From: Pseudomonas cremoris | GTDB taxonomy: Bacteria > Pseudomonadota > Gammaproteobacteria > Pseudomonadales > Pseudomonadaceae | DNA: 64,000 bases | Reading direction: 5' to 3' | Assembly: GCF_014230465.1 (NCBI RefSeq) | Contig: NZ_JAAXCY010000012.1 | Span: 186,001-250,000 of the forward strand | Shown here: piece after piece, positions 8,136 to 16,364 of the stretch | Layout of the letters: every line of letters starts with the position of its first letter | Position numbering within the stretch: the stretch's first letter is position 1 | Notes under the pieces: generated by a model | Databases searched by the model: none | Seen by the model: only the letters and a program-made list of their open reading frames with translations | Told to the model about the DNA's origin: nothing | Position numbers and translations under genes: made by a program

Positions 8136-9074
8136 ATGAGCATCGAACCTCCGAGCCAGCCCGACAGCGACGTGTACAAGACCTTGCTGGAATCGACCAA
8201 GGCCATCCCCTGGCGCATCGATTGGCAAACCATGACTTTTAGCTACATCGGCCCGCAAATCGAGACGCTGCTGGGGTGGACGCCACAAAGCTGGATCAGT
8301 GTGGACGACTGGGTCGAACGCATGCACCCGGATGACCGTGAATATGTGGTGAATTTCTGCGTGTCCCAATCCCGTGCTGGGGTGGATCACGAAGCGGACT
8401 ATCGCGCATTGACGGTGAATGGCGATTACGTGTGGATCCGCGATGTGGTGCATGTGGTGCGCAAGGACGGCGAAGTCGAGGCACTGATCGGCTTTATGTT
8501 CGATATCAGCGAACGCAAGAAGACCGAGGAGCACCTGGTGCGTTTGCAAAAGCAACTTGAGGAATATTCCTACCAGGACGGCCTCACCGGCATCGCCAAC
8601 CGGCGCATGTTCGACACCGTGCTGGAACGTGAATGGGCCAGCGCCCAGCGTAGCCAGTTACCGTTATCGCTGATCATCCTCGATATCGACTTTTTCAAGC
8701 AGTACAACGACCACTACGGCCACATCAAAGGTGACGAATGCCTACGCCAAGTGGCGAACACACTGTCGAAGGCGGCCAACCGGCCACGGGATTTCATTGC
8801 ACGTATCGGCGGCGAAGAATTCGTCTGGTTGCTCCCGGAGACTGACGCGGCATCGGCCAGGCAAGTGGCACAGCGATGTCTGCACCTGGTGCGCCAACAG
8901 CAGATCGAACACGGTTTTTCGCCGGTATCGAACCTGTTGACCCTGAGCTTGGGCGTCGGTACCCGAATCGTCCTGCCGGATAGCCCAACCCTGGGTTTTG
9001 TCGAAGAAGTCGACAAACTGCTGTACCAGGCCAAGCGCAATGGGCGGATGCGCGCGGAGTATGCCGAGGGTTAA
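8136..9074 (+). CDS. PAS-GGDEF diguanylate cyclase
   Basis: A 312-residue soluble protein. A PAS fold of the PAS_3 type lies at about 15-130 (IGPQIETLLGW, then the PAC-like GFMFDISERK), a short linker helix follows, and a GGDEF domain occupies 145-310 with DGLTGIANRR, LDIDFFKQYND and an intact GGEEF at 225-229. The inhibitory I-site RPRD is at 216-219, five residues before GGEEF, so both catalysis (2 GTP to c-di-GMP) and product inhibition are expected. There is no EAL domain or membrane segment. The signal sensed by the PAS domain is unknown. Confidence 0.93.
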   Translation: MSIEPPSQPDSDVYKTLLESTKAIPWRIDWQTMTFSYIGPQIETLLGWTPQSWISVDDWVERMHPDDREYVVNFCVSQSRAGVDHEADYRALTVNGDYVWIRDVVHVVRKDGEVEALIGFMFDISERKKTEEHLVRLQKQLEEYSYQDGLTGIANRRMFDTVLEREWASAQRSQLPLSLIILDIDFFKQYNDHYGHIKGDECLRQVANTLSKAANRPRDFIARIGGEEFVWLLPETDAASARQVAQRCLHLVRQQQIEHGFSPVSNLLTLSLGVGTRIVLPDSPTLGFVEEVDKLLYQAKRNGRMRAEYAEG

Positions 9075-9106
9075 CTTTGACGCAAAGGTCAAATAACAGG
9101 CAAAAA

Positions 9107-9139
9107 AAATCCCAAGTAGCTGATGGAAACTTGGGATTT
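9107..9139 (-). terminator. Hairpin followed by T-tract on the minus strand
   Basis: A perfect 10-base inverted repeat, AAATCCCAAG at 9107-9116 and CTTGGGATTT at 9130-9139, with a 13-base loop. Read leftwards on the minus strand it ends in eight T residues, a good intrinsic terminator for leftward transcripts such as the small gene at 9339-9596 or an unannotated RNA. Confidence 0.6.
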
Positions 9140-9270
9140 AAAAATGCATAAACCGTGGGAGGTGAACGCCAGGCAATAATAACGATTGTAAAAAGCCGTA
9201 ACAAGACTATTTGATTCCTTTCGTCGGATTAAAACAGTCGTAAGTCATTCAATAACCACATATTTTTTAA

Positions 9271-9299
9271 GGTGGCGCGGTATATAAGTGCCACTTTTT
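9271..9299 (+). terminator. Hairpin plus T5 on the plus strand
   Basis: GGTGGCGC at 9271-9278 pairs with GTGCCACT at 9288-9295 (two G-U pairs) and is followed directly by T residues to 9299. It fits an intrinsic terminator for rightward transcription, either the 3' end of the GGDEF message about 225 bases after its stop, or the end of a small RNA lying in 9140-9299. Confidence 0.5.
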
Positions 9300-9338
9300 G
9301 GTGCAACTACCGCCGTCATTTCCATTCATAAAAAGTGG

Positions 9339-9596
9339 TTATTGGTTTGCACTTTCCGCACTGTAATCATTTGAACCCTCGCACACCCTGCGAATTTCCG
9401 GGTTATTCGAGCGCACCGAACGCGCCACGCTTTCCACTTGCCTGCACAGTGCCAAGCGCTGGTTAGCCTCCTCACGCTCGCGGTCGACCTGGGCGTTGAA
9501 CCGCACAAAATAAATCCCCAGCAAAACCGCGGCGCACAGCACGCCGACCACAAAGTAGCGAAAGCTGTTGGACGACGAGTCGTTTGGGGGGTGCAT
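9339..9596 (-). CDS. Small single-pass membrane protein of unknown function
   Basis: An 85-residue protein: polar start MHPPNDSSSNSF, one transmembrane helix (YFVVGVLCAAVLLGIYFV), then a charged helical tail (DREREEANQRLALCRQVE) with two cysteines. The ATG at 9596 puts the helix at residues 13-32. The ribosome site is weak (AGGATC close to the start). I do not recognise the family. Confidence 0.55.
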   Translation of the reverse strand: MHPPNDSSSNSFRYFVVGVLCAAVLLGIYFVRFNAQVDREREEANQRLALCRQVESVARSVRSNNPEIRRVCEGSNDYSAESANQ

Positions 9597-9688
9597 GATC
9601 CTGGGGCGCCCTGCTCTATCTGCGATGAAGCGCGCAATTGTATGCAAATTGAAACACAGTGATTGTCGTGGTTTTGTAAAAACCCGGA

Positions 9689-10597
9689 CTACAACGTCTC
9701 CCCATGTTGCTGCCGTCGGAACTGCCCCGGCGCCAGGCCATGAGCCTTGCGGAAGCACCGAGAAAAGTACGCCTCATCGGTGAAACCGCAACGGTGGGCG
9801 ATAGCGCCGATCATTCGCGCACTGTTGAGTAACAAGGTGCGCGCCAGTTGCATGCGACGGTCAAGCACCAGTTGGGAGAAGGGTTTGCCGGTTTCCTTGC
9901 GCAGCAGGTGGGTGAGGTAGTTGGGCGAGAGAAACGCGGCGGCAGCGGTGTCGGTGAGGTTAAGGCTCGGCTCATGCAGATGCTCGCGAATGTAACCCTG
10001 CACCCGCGCCAGGGCATCCTTGCGCCCGCGCCGCGTGGCGTTATCGGCGGCAAAGGCCTGCAACGGCTCGGCGTATTGCTCACACACCAGGCCGATCAAT
10101 TGGAATAGGTAGCCCTTGAGACGTTCGCGGGCGCCGAAGGTCCGCTGAGCGTCGAGGCTGCGCATGTGGGTGAGCCAGGTTTGCACCTCTGCGAAGGCCG
10201 CGTCGTCAAGGATGAAATCCAACTGCTCCTGGAAGCGAAACGGCGACAACTCCGGGGCCTGGCCGATGGGAATATCTTCCAGGTCCAATGGATCGCAGGT
10301 CAGTTGCGGCAGGAAAAACGCCTGGCTGAAATTGATCAGCATGAACTCGCCATCCTCGGGATGGGGAATCACATGCAGGCGATGAGGCAGGATAAACGCC
10401 AGGGCCTTGTGCGGAAACGGCCGTACCGCGCCGCCAATGTGCTGCACGGTGTCGCCGCCGAGGTTGATCTGGATCTGGAAGTACTCATGGCGATGGGGAC
10501 TGGTCAGCGCCGCCCGCCCGCGTTTATCGCGGATGTAAAAGTCGGGGCGGTCGCTGCGTTGTTCCATGCCGTAAGTGGTGACGCGGGTGCCTGGCAT
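9689..10597 (-). CDS. AraC-family transcriptional regulator
   Basis: A 302-residue protein with an N-terminal cupin-like sensor domain (HRHEYFQIQINLGGDTVQH, residues about 37-55) and a C-terminal double helix-turn-helix of the AraC type (AAAFLSPNYLTHLLRKETG and IAHRCGFTDEAYFSRCFRK). It lies 36 bases downstream of, and codirectional with, the FAH-family hydrolase gene, so the pair is probably one unit and the hydrolase substrate or its precursor may be the effector. An internal start at Met11 is possible. Confidence 0.88.
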   Translation of the reverse strand: MPGTRVTTYGMEQRSDRPDFYIRDKRGRAALTSPHRHEYFQIQINLGGDTVQHIGGAVRPFPHKALAFILPHRLHVIPHPEDGEFMLINFSQAFFLPQLTCDPLDLEDIPIGQAPELSPFRFQEQLDFILDDAAFAEVQTWLTHMRSLDAQRTFGARERLKGYLFQLIGLVCEQYAEPLQAFAADNATRRGRKDALARVQGYIREHLHEPSLNLTDTAAAAFLSPNYLTHLLRKETGKPFSQLVLDRRMQLARTLLLNSARMIGAIAHRCGFTDEAYFSRCFRKAHGLAPGQFRRQQHGETL

Positions 10598-10633
10598 AAC
10601 GGTCTCTCGGGTGGCCTGGGCACCACTGTAGCC

Positions 10634-11329
10634 TCAACCCCGGCCGAGGGTGAAACGCAACTCGCCAATGCCATCGATGCCGGCGGTGACTTCATCACCC
10701 GGCTGCAACGCGCCGACGCCCGCTGGCGTACCGGTGAAGATCAGGTCGCCGGCCTTTAGAGTGACGGACTTGGAGGCATGGCTGATCACCTCGCTGACCG
10801 ACCAGATCTGGTCCGCCAGATCGCCCAACTGGCGCTGCTCGCCGTTCACGTTGAGCCAGATTTTCCCGCTGGAGGGGTGCCCGACTGCGCTCACCGGCTG
10901 CAACGGGATGCTGGGGGCCGACTCATCAAACGCCTTGGCCCATTCCCACGGGCGTGAGAACTTTTTCGCCTGGGCTTGCAGGTCGCGACGGGTCAGGTCG
11001 ATGCCGAGGCCATACCCCCATATGTGGGAAAACGCCTCCTCCGGACTGATATCCACCCCGCCCTTACCGATGGCAACCACCAGTTCCACTTCATGGTGCA
11101 GGTCGCTGGTCAGTGGCGGATACGCGATGACGCCTTCAGCCGGCACTACCGCGTCCGCCGGTTTCATAAAGAAGAACGGCGGTTCACGATCCGGGTCGTG
11201 CCCCATCTCCCGGGTGTGCTCACGGTAGTTGCGGCCCACACAGAACACGCGACGCAATGGGAAACGTGCATCGCTGCCCTTCACGGCAATGGATGGAGTG
11301 TGCGCGGGGGTGATTACGTAGTCAGTCAT
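10634..11329 (-). CDS. Fumarylacetoacetate hydrolase (FAH) family protein
   Basis: A 231-residue single-domain FAH-fold enzyme. It shows the entry motif RVFCVGRNYREHTREMG, substrate-loop PFFFMKP, the metal-ligand block HHEVELVVAIGKG, and DLIFTGTPAGVG near the C-terminus. The short form resembles fumarylpyruvate/acylpyruvate hydrolases of aromatic-acid (gentisate-type) degradation, which cleave C-C bonds in 1,3-diketo acids. No ring-cleavage gene is nearby, so the physiological substrate is open. Probably cotranscribed with the AraC gene. Confidence 0.88.
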   Translation of the reverse strand: MTDYVITPAHTPSIAVKGSDARFPLRRVFCVGRNYREHTREMGHDPDREPPFFFMKPADAVVPAEGVIAYPPLTSDLHHEVELVVAIGKGGVDISPEEAFSHIWGYGLGIDLTRRDLQAQAKKFSRPWEWAKAFDESAPSIPLQPVSAVGHPSSGKIWLNVNGEQRQLGDLADQIWSVSEVISHASKSVTLKAGDLIFTGTPAGVGALQPGDEVTAGIDGIGELRFTLGRG

Positions 11330-11405
11330 GGCCTGTGCCTCTTCGTTTACCTGATGCCAGTATGGCGAGGGGCGCTGGCGTGAAGTTGGACAGGCTTACG
11401 CAGAT

Positions 11406-11425
11406 TTTGCACTGGCCGGTGCAAA
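11406..11425. promoter_or_regulatory. Palindrome upstream of the FAH/AraC unit
   Basis: TTTGCAC (11406-11412) and GTGCAAA (11419-11425) flank the near-palindromic core TGGCCG. The site lies 77 bases before the FAH start codon and just after the stop of the upstream gene. With no T-run on either side it looks more like an operator than a terminator. The binding protein is unknown. Confidence 0.4.
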
Positions 11426-11434
11426 GCGCTCCGG

Positions 11435-11764
11435 CTATTTGCGCGCGACCTTGTAGCGCACGCAATCCTGATAGAAACCCTGGCGTATCGCTTCGGGTTT
11501 AAGCCGTGAACGGCTGTCGTAGGTCTGTTCAGTGATGCCCATGGCCATCATGCGCATCCACGATTTGTTGAACTTCATGGTCTGGATCTTCTGCCGCGCC
11601 GCGTACAGCGAAACCCCCGACAGCTTGAGTTCCTGGGCCCTCGCCGCCGTGCCTGCGCCCCAGCTGCACATGTACTTGTCACCCTCGCGCAGCTCCCGTG
11701 CCTGCACGGCAGCCGCGCCGCCAGCCAGGGAGCAGGCGATCAGCATGATTCCAACATTGCGCAT
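11435..11764 (-). CDS. Small exported protein of unknown function
   Basis: A 109-residue protein with signal peptide MRNVGIMLIACSLAGGAAAVQA and a basic mature part including CSWGAGTAARAQELKLSG and FYQDCVRYKVARK, with two cysteines that could form one disulfide. The ATG at 11764 is chosen because GGTGGGG lies before it at a workable distance; ATG 11770 and GTG 11776 are in-frame alternatives. It follows 80 bases after the TonB receptor stop is read from the other side, so both lie on the minus strand but this gene is upstream of FAH. Function unknown. Confidence 0.7.
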   Translation of the reverse strand: MRNVGIMLIACSLAGGAAAVQARELREGDKYMCSWGAGTAARAQELKLSGVSLYAARQKIQTMKFNKSWMRMMAMGITEQTYDSRSRLKPEAIRQGFYQDCVRYKVARK

Positions 11765-11844
11765 TTGCATCCCCACCTAACCACCTGAAAATAAAAGCGA
11801 TTCTGGCGAGGATTTTGTTACAAAGGGGCCATTAAATTGCCTTA

Positions 11845-14346
11845 CTACCACTGATAGGTCGCACTCGCCTGCACCGTGCGCTGTGAGCCATACCAGCACC
11901 ACGAGTAGGAATAGCAGGACGCAACGTACTCTTTATTCGCCAGGTTGGTGGCGTTAAGGGCCAGGCGCAGGTTGTCCTTGAGGCTGGTGATATTCGGGAT
12001 GTCGTAGTGCACCGCCGCATCGAACAGCGTGTAGCCCGGCACTTTCAGGGTGTTGGCGGTATCGCCCCACGACGAACCGATATACCGCGCACCGGCACCG
12101 ATACCAAAGCCCTTGAGGTTGCCATCGTGGAAGGTGTAGTCGGCCCAGGCCGACGCGGTGTGACGAGGTACGGCGTAGGTTGTGGTGCCTTGCGCTGAAA
12201 GCACCGGGCCGACGCCGACGTCACCGATCGGCGCATAGCGCACGGTGTTGTTGGACTTGCTGATGCGGTTATCCAGGTAGGCATAGGCTGCCGTGATGTC
12301 CAGGTTGTCGTTAAGGCTGGCCTTGCCTTCCAGTTCAAAGCCACGGGATTGCACTTCGCCGTCCTGGCTTTGGCAGCGACCGCTGCCACACAGGTGGGTA
12401 GGGTCCGGGTCGGTGGTCAGTACGTTGGTCTGGCGCAGGTCAAAGATCGCGGCGGTAATAAAGCTGTTGCTGCCCGGCGGCTGGTACTTGATGCCGATTT
12501 CGTACTGCTTGCCTTCGGTCGGCTTGAACACGGAACCACCAAAGCCAGTGCCCGATTGCGGGTTGAAAGACTCGGAGTAGCTGGCATACGGTGCGAGGCC
12601 ATTATCGAACAGATAGACCAGGCCAATGCGCCCTGTAAAGGCCTTGCTGTCCAGGGAAGACTTGCTCTTGGCACCGGTGCGGATGGTCTGCGTGCTGCTA
12701 TCGGTGCTGGCCCAGTCATACCGGCCGCCGAGTAACAGCACCCACTTGTCCCACTTCATCTGCTCTTGCAGGTACACACCGGTCTGTTCGCTGCGAGAGG
12801 TGCCATCGGTGGTGTACGCCGGCACCGGCACAGCGGCGCCGTACACCGGATCGAAAATATCCAGGGTTGGCCCGGCCTTGTACACGCCTGAGCCCGACAG
12901 CGTGTCGGTGTTGGTGTACTGATAGTCGAGCCCCATCAGCAACGTGTGCTGCAACGGGCCGGTATCGAATTTTGCCTGCACCTGGTTATCAAGGGTGTAG
13001 GCATCCATGTCGACATCAGTGGCGATGGTCGAGCGCTGGATGGTGCGGTAGTCCGGCATCAGGATGTTGCTGTAAAGGCTGCGGTACTGCCCTTCGCTGC
13101 GCAGGTAGCGCGCATTTTGTCGCACGGTCCAGACGTCGTCGAAGTGATGTTCAAAGGCATAGCCGATGGAGTAATACTCGCGATCACTCTTCTCGAAGTT
13201 TTTCTCGCCATCATAGAAATCCACATCGATGCTACGCCCGATCGGGCTGTGCAGCACCGAGCCCCAGGCCGGCACCGAACCGTAGGACGCGCCCTTGGGG
13301 TCCTTCTGGAAATGCCCCAGCAGGGTCAGCGAAGTGGCGTCATCCGGGCGCCAGGTAAACGCGGTGGACAGCGACTGGCGACGCGTCTCGGTGTGTTCCA
13401 CCTGGCCATCGGCATCATCGAAAAGTCCGGCAACCCGGTAGGAATACACACCCTGATCGTCAATCGGCCCGCTCAGGTCGAAGGTGGTGCGCTTCTTGTC
13501 GAAGGTGCCGTATTCCACGCCAATCTCGTGGAACGGCGTATCCAACGGGCGCTTGCTGACCATGTTGATCACACCGCTGGGCGTGCCCTGCCCGTACAAC
13601 ACCGACGCCGGGCCGCGCAGTACTTCGACACGCTCCAGGTCAAAGGCATCCTTTTGCGGCAAGGCATCACGACTCGATGGCATGCGCAGGCCATCCAGGT
13701 AGGTGGCCGGGGAGAAACCACGGATGGTCAATTGGTCGAGACGCGATGCGGTGGCACCACGGGTCTCCGGGACCACCGCGGCGCTGTAGCGCAGGATCTG
13801 GTTGAGGCTTTCAGCGTTCTGCGCGCGCATCTGGTCTTTGGTGACGATGGAGATCGACTGAGGCGTTTCGATGATCGGGGTATCGGTCTTGGTGCCCGAT
13901 AAGCTGCGGGTAGCCACATAACCAGACACTGGCCCGATCGGGCTCTCGGCCTGGTAGGCGCCGCTAATGGTGGTGGCCTGCAATTCCATGGCGCCGCCGT
14001 TATCCGGGATAGGCTCCAGGCGATAGCGGTCGGCGGAGATCTTCAAAGCTTGCAACCCGCTGCCGGCCAGCAGTTGGTTCAGGGCCACGTCGGTGCCGTA
14101 CTGCCCGTTCAAGCCAGCGCTGTGTTTGCCACGGGTCAGGCTTGCATCGAAGGCCAATACCAGCCCCGCCTGTTCCGCCAGGCTGTTGAGGGCCTGGCTC
14201 AAGTCACCGGCAGGGATCGAGAAGCTGCGCACCGCACTGCTGCGTTCTTCGGCGAAGGAGGACTGTACGTTCAACAACGGCACAGCAGCAAAAGCCATCG
14301 CCACTGACAAGGCCAGTGGGTGCAAGGGACGAGCAAGGCGCGACAT
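11845..14346 (-). CDS. TonB-dependent siderophore receptor with STN signalling domain
   Basis: An 833-residue outer-membrane receptor. A signal peptide ends near SSFAEE. An STN domain (FSIPAGDLSQALNSLAEQAG, residues about 42-110) follows, then a plug domain (ETPQSISIVTKDQM, LDQLTIRGF, VEVLRGPASVLYGQG) and a 22-strand barrel ending in aromatic W (ASATYQW). FhuA/FiuA-type ferric-hydroxamate receptors are the closest group I recognise. STN domains relay to FecR-type anti-sigma factors, but no fecI/fecR pair adjoins this gene. A Fur-box-like site lies 63 bases before the start, so iron control is expected. CAGGAT precedes the ATG. Confidence 0.92.
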   Translation of the reverse strand: MSRLARPLHPLALSVAMAFAAVPLLNVQSSFAEERSSAVRSFSIPAGDLSQALNSLAEQAGLVLAFDASLTRGKHSAGLNGQYGTDVALNQLLAGSGLQALKISADRYRLEPIPDNGGAMELQATTISGAYQAESPIGPVSGYVATRSLSGTKTDTPIIETPQSISIVTKDQMRAQNAESLNQILRYSAAVVPETRGATASRLDQLTIRGFSPATYLDGLRMPSSRDALPQKDAFDLERVEVLRGPASVLYGQGTPSGVINMVSKRPLDTPFHEIGVEYGTFDKKRTTFDLSGPIDDQGVYSYRVAGLFDDADGQVEHTETRRQSLSTAFTWRPDDATSLTLLGHFQKDPKGASYGSVPAWGSVLHSPIGRSIDVDFYDGEKNFEKSDREYYSIGYAFEHHFDDVWTVRQNARYLRSEGQYRSLYSNILMPDYRTIQRSTIATDVDMDAYTLDNQVQAKFDTGPLQHTLLMGLDYQYTNTDTLSGSGVYKAGPTLDIFDPVYGAAVPVPAYTTDGTSRSEQTGVYLQEQMKWDKWVLLLGGRYDWASTDSSTQTIRTGAKSKSSLDSKAFTGRIGLVYLFDNGLAPYASYSESFNPQSGTGFGGSVFKPTEGKQYEIGIKYQPPGSNSFITAAIFDLRQTNVLTTDPDPTHLCGSGRCQSQDGEVQSRGFELEGKASLNDNLDITAAYAYLDNRISKSNNTVRYAPIGDVGVGPVLSAQGTTTYAVPRHTASAWADYTFHDGNLKGFGIGAGARYIGSSWGDTANTLKVPGYTLFDAAVHYDIPNITSLKDNLRLALNATNLANKEYVASCYSYSWCWYGSQRTVQASATYQW

Positions 14347-14408
14347 GGGAAATCCTGCGAAATGGGGGTTTTATTAACCATGACGGCCAGGTCTGAAAAT
14401 CGGGCAAG

Positions 14409-14427
14409 AATGAGATCGATTTTTATT
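14409..14427 (-). promoter_or_regulatory. Fur-box-like site upstream of the TonB receptor
   Basis: AATGAGATCGATTTTTATT matches the 19-base inverted Pseudomonas Fur pattern AATGAGAATnATTCTCATT at 14 of 18 scored positions. It lies 63 bases upstream of the receptor start, a normal operator distance. Confidence 0.5.
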
Positions 14428-14599
14428 TGAGAGGTTCTACTGCAATCAGCGGGATCGCTTTTTCATGTAGCCCTTTGAGGGGATTGTTTGCGGCTTTTTA
14501 CCGTCTCCGGTGAGCCGTTCCTGATTTTTCCAACCGTTCATCCAGCCGCTATTTGCTGCGGCATTCTCCGACGCCTTGACCTCCACCGAGCCGTCACGG

Positions 14600-14800
14600 A
14601 TGACCAACGCTTCCCACATTGCCCATATCGAATTTGAACTCGATGGTTTTCATCAGAGCCTGGCGATCTATCGCCAGCAGATGAACGCCTGGTATTCGCA
14701 CGCATTGGATTCGGCAAGTCACGCGTTGGATATGCCGTCGTTGTTGGGGATGGATCGGGTGTTGCGGGGGGGATTCGCAGCGGTCGGTGAGCATGAATGA
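14600..14800 (+). CDS. Possible small protein, 66 residues
   Basis: From the ATG at 14600 the product is MTNASHIAHIEFELDGFHQS, continuing with LAIYRQQMNAWYSHALDSAS, an amphipathic helical sequence with sensible composition. No clear ribosome site precedes it. The stop overlaps the start of the next small frame by eight bases. No family recognised. Confidence 0.4.
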   Translation: MTNASHIAHIEFELDGFHQSLAIYRQQMNAWYSHALDSASHALDMPSLLGMDRVLRGGFAAVGEHE

Positions 14801-14951
14801 CCCAGATTTCAAGTTCGAGTCAGCGTATGACGTGCCAATCGGCGAGATACAGCCAGGTAAAAGACGCTACCTAAGCCTTGAGGGCATAGTACCCAATAAC
14901 AAGACGTCCCCTTCGGGGGAGGAAAATGGGCAGAACACAAAGTCAATATAA
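14793..14951 (+). CDS. Possible small protein, 52 residues
   Basis: ATG at 14793 with GGTGAG just upstream gives MNDPDFKFESAYDVPIGEIQ followed by PGKRRYLSLEGIV and a polar tail ending NGQNTKSI. Codon usage is AT-richer than the surroundings. The polar end reads like the C-terminus of a larger exported or effector protein, so it may be a remnant. It is 36 bases upstream of the next gene on the same strand. Confidence 0.35.
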   Translation: MNDPDFKFESAYDVPIGEIQPGKRRYLSLEGIVPNNKTSPSGEENGQNTKSI

Positions 14952-14987
14952 TGAGGCTACCCATTTCAATAAAAGGGAGCCAAACAA

Positions 14988-15320
14988 ATGAAAATAATTT
15001 GCACCCCACTCACTGTGGAGGCCATGTGTTTGTTAGATATGGACGAATGCCCAAACTCTTTGCTCGAAAGCATCTCACTCAATCAGGAAGAGTACGAAAT
15101 ACTTCTGGAGTCAGGCGCACTGGAAGCTATCAATAATTCGCTTGGAAAAATAATAGACAACTATGAAGACGAGGCCATCAGCACCGCTGAGGAGCTCGAC
15201 AAAACCCTAGCGCTACTCGAACAGCGCCTGACACCTGAAAACGCTTCGGTAATACAAAAATTGATCCACTTAAACGCCCTTGCGATCAAAAACCGAACAG
15301 GCCTCTTTTTCTTCTTCTAG
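14988..15320 (+). CDS. Acidic protein of unknown function in an AT-rich patch
   Basis: A 110-residue protein with a strong AAGGGAG site ten bases before the ATG. It starts MKIICTPLTVEAMCLLDMDE and is rich in Glu/Asp and Leu, mostly helical, ending in an unusual RTGLFFFF tail. GC content is far below neighbouring genes, a sign of recent acquisition. Small acidic, AT-rich genes after a fragmentary upstream frame are often immunity proteins, but nothing in the sequence proves this. Confidence 0.65.
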   Translation: MKIICTPLTVEAMCLLDMDECPNSLLESISLNQEEYEILLESGALEAINNSLGKIIDNYEDEAISTAEELDKTLALLEQRLTPENASVIQKLIHLNALAIKNRTGLFFFF

Positions 15321-15348
15321 CCTGCTAAAAAGCAGATTAGTAGGCCCC

Positions 15349-15786
15349 TCACCCCCACGCTACCACCAACAACCCCACCCCCAATACCAAACACAACGGC
15401 GAATAAAAATACGTATCCAACCTCGCAAATCGCGACCCACCCACTTTCTTGAAAAACCCCACCAACTCCGAATCCCCAATCGCACGGGCGAACATCACCA
15501 CCGCAATCGCGCTGATTCCCCACTGCAACGCGCCATGGGACACCGCCGAAAAATATAGCCCGGCTCGCAGGCATACCATCAAGGCAATTGCCACCAGCCC
15601 CAACGCCACCAAGAATGTACCCAGTGCAGAAGGTTTGAATGCGGGTCGTGGACCGCTGGCGAACTCGCCTGGGAGCTGGGGAATGACCGCCTGGAAGCCA
15701 AGTTTGCCGCCGGCCGCCCAGTACAAGTGCACCATGCTGATGCAGGTAAAAACCCCGACGATCCATCGTGCGATGACAAAGCTCAT
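15349..15786 (-). CDS. DUF3995 membrane protein
   Basis: A 145-residue integral membrane protein with four predicted helices. These include SFVIARWIVGVFTCISMVHL, FLVALGLVAIALMVCLRAGL and a C-terminal LCLVLGVGLLVVAW. The HLYWAAGG motif after the first helix and overall layout match DUF3995. GGAGGG six bases before the ATG at 15786 fixes the start. Function unknown. Confidence 0.82.
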   Translation of the reverse strand: MSFVIARWIVGVFTCISMVHLYWAAGGKLGFQAVIPQLPGEFASGPRPAFKPSALGTFLVALGLVAIALMVCLRAGLYFSAVSHGALQWGISAIAVVMFARAIGDSELVGFFKKVGGSRFARLDTYFYSPLCLVLGVGLLVVAWG

Positions 15787-15879
15787 GGCCGACCCTCCCT
15801 GAAAATGTGGGAATGAGCATAGTCGCCCAGTGATTTTTTGCAGGCATTTCGTCGGCGGCTGGTGGTAAAGTGCCGCCCC

Positions 15880-16269
15880 ATGAAATTCGCCCGTGCCGAT
15901 CGCTCGCTCATTGCCTGGATGCTCTATTGCTGCGTCCTGTTCAATGCGTTCGCCTGCAGTATTGGTCATGGGCAGATGGTGGGGATGCAGCTTAATGGCA
16001 TCGGCGGTCAGTTCTGTACGGTCGACCCGCGAACCCAAGCTCCCAAGCCGTCCAACTCCATCGATGAAAGCCTGCCGACACTGTCCAAGGCCTTCGGTTG
16101 CCCGTTGTGCTCCACGGGGGGCATGGGCCCGGCACTCAACTCCAGCCTGAATGTAGCGGTATTACCGCAACCTCACGCGCCACCGCCGGCGATCATCGCC
16201 ACCGCCGACATCCCTGCCCGCTTCACCTGGCCCACGGCTCATCCGCGCGCGCCGCCTGCTGTCGCCTGA
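15880..16269 (+). CDS. DUF2946 family protein
   Basis: A 129-residue protein: an N-terminal signal or membrane segment (SLIAWMLYCCVLFNAFACSIGHGQM), a mature part with the CPLC motif typical of DUF2946 (FGCPLCSTGG) and a Pro/Ala/His-rich end. DUF2946 genes often sit beside TonB receptors or copper genes, and here the TonB receptor starts 95 bases downstream on the same strand. The His/Cys/Met content suggests metal contact, but the function is not established. Confidence 0.78.
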   Translation: MKFARADRSLIAWMLYCCVLFNAFACSIGHGQMVGMQLNGIGGQFCTVDPRTQAPKPSNSIDESLPTLSKAFGCPLCSTGGMGPALNSSLNVAVLPQPHAPPPAIIATADIPARFTWPTAHPRAPPAVA

Positions 16270-16364
16270 TTCCTTCGCTCCCTGATCTGCACTGACCCGC
16301 GTTTCCATTGGGGAATACGCACGGCTGTGTGTTGTTTTCAAGCCAAGTTTTTCAGGATTCAACC

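Noticed and set aside
15322..15335. CTGCT-AAAA-AGCAG hairpin after the gene at 14988 as a terminator
   Set aside because: The stem is only five bases and no T-run follows.
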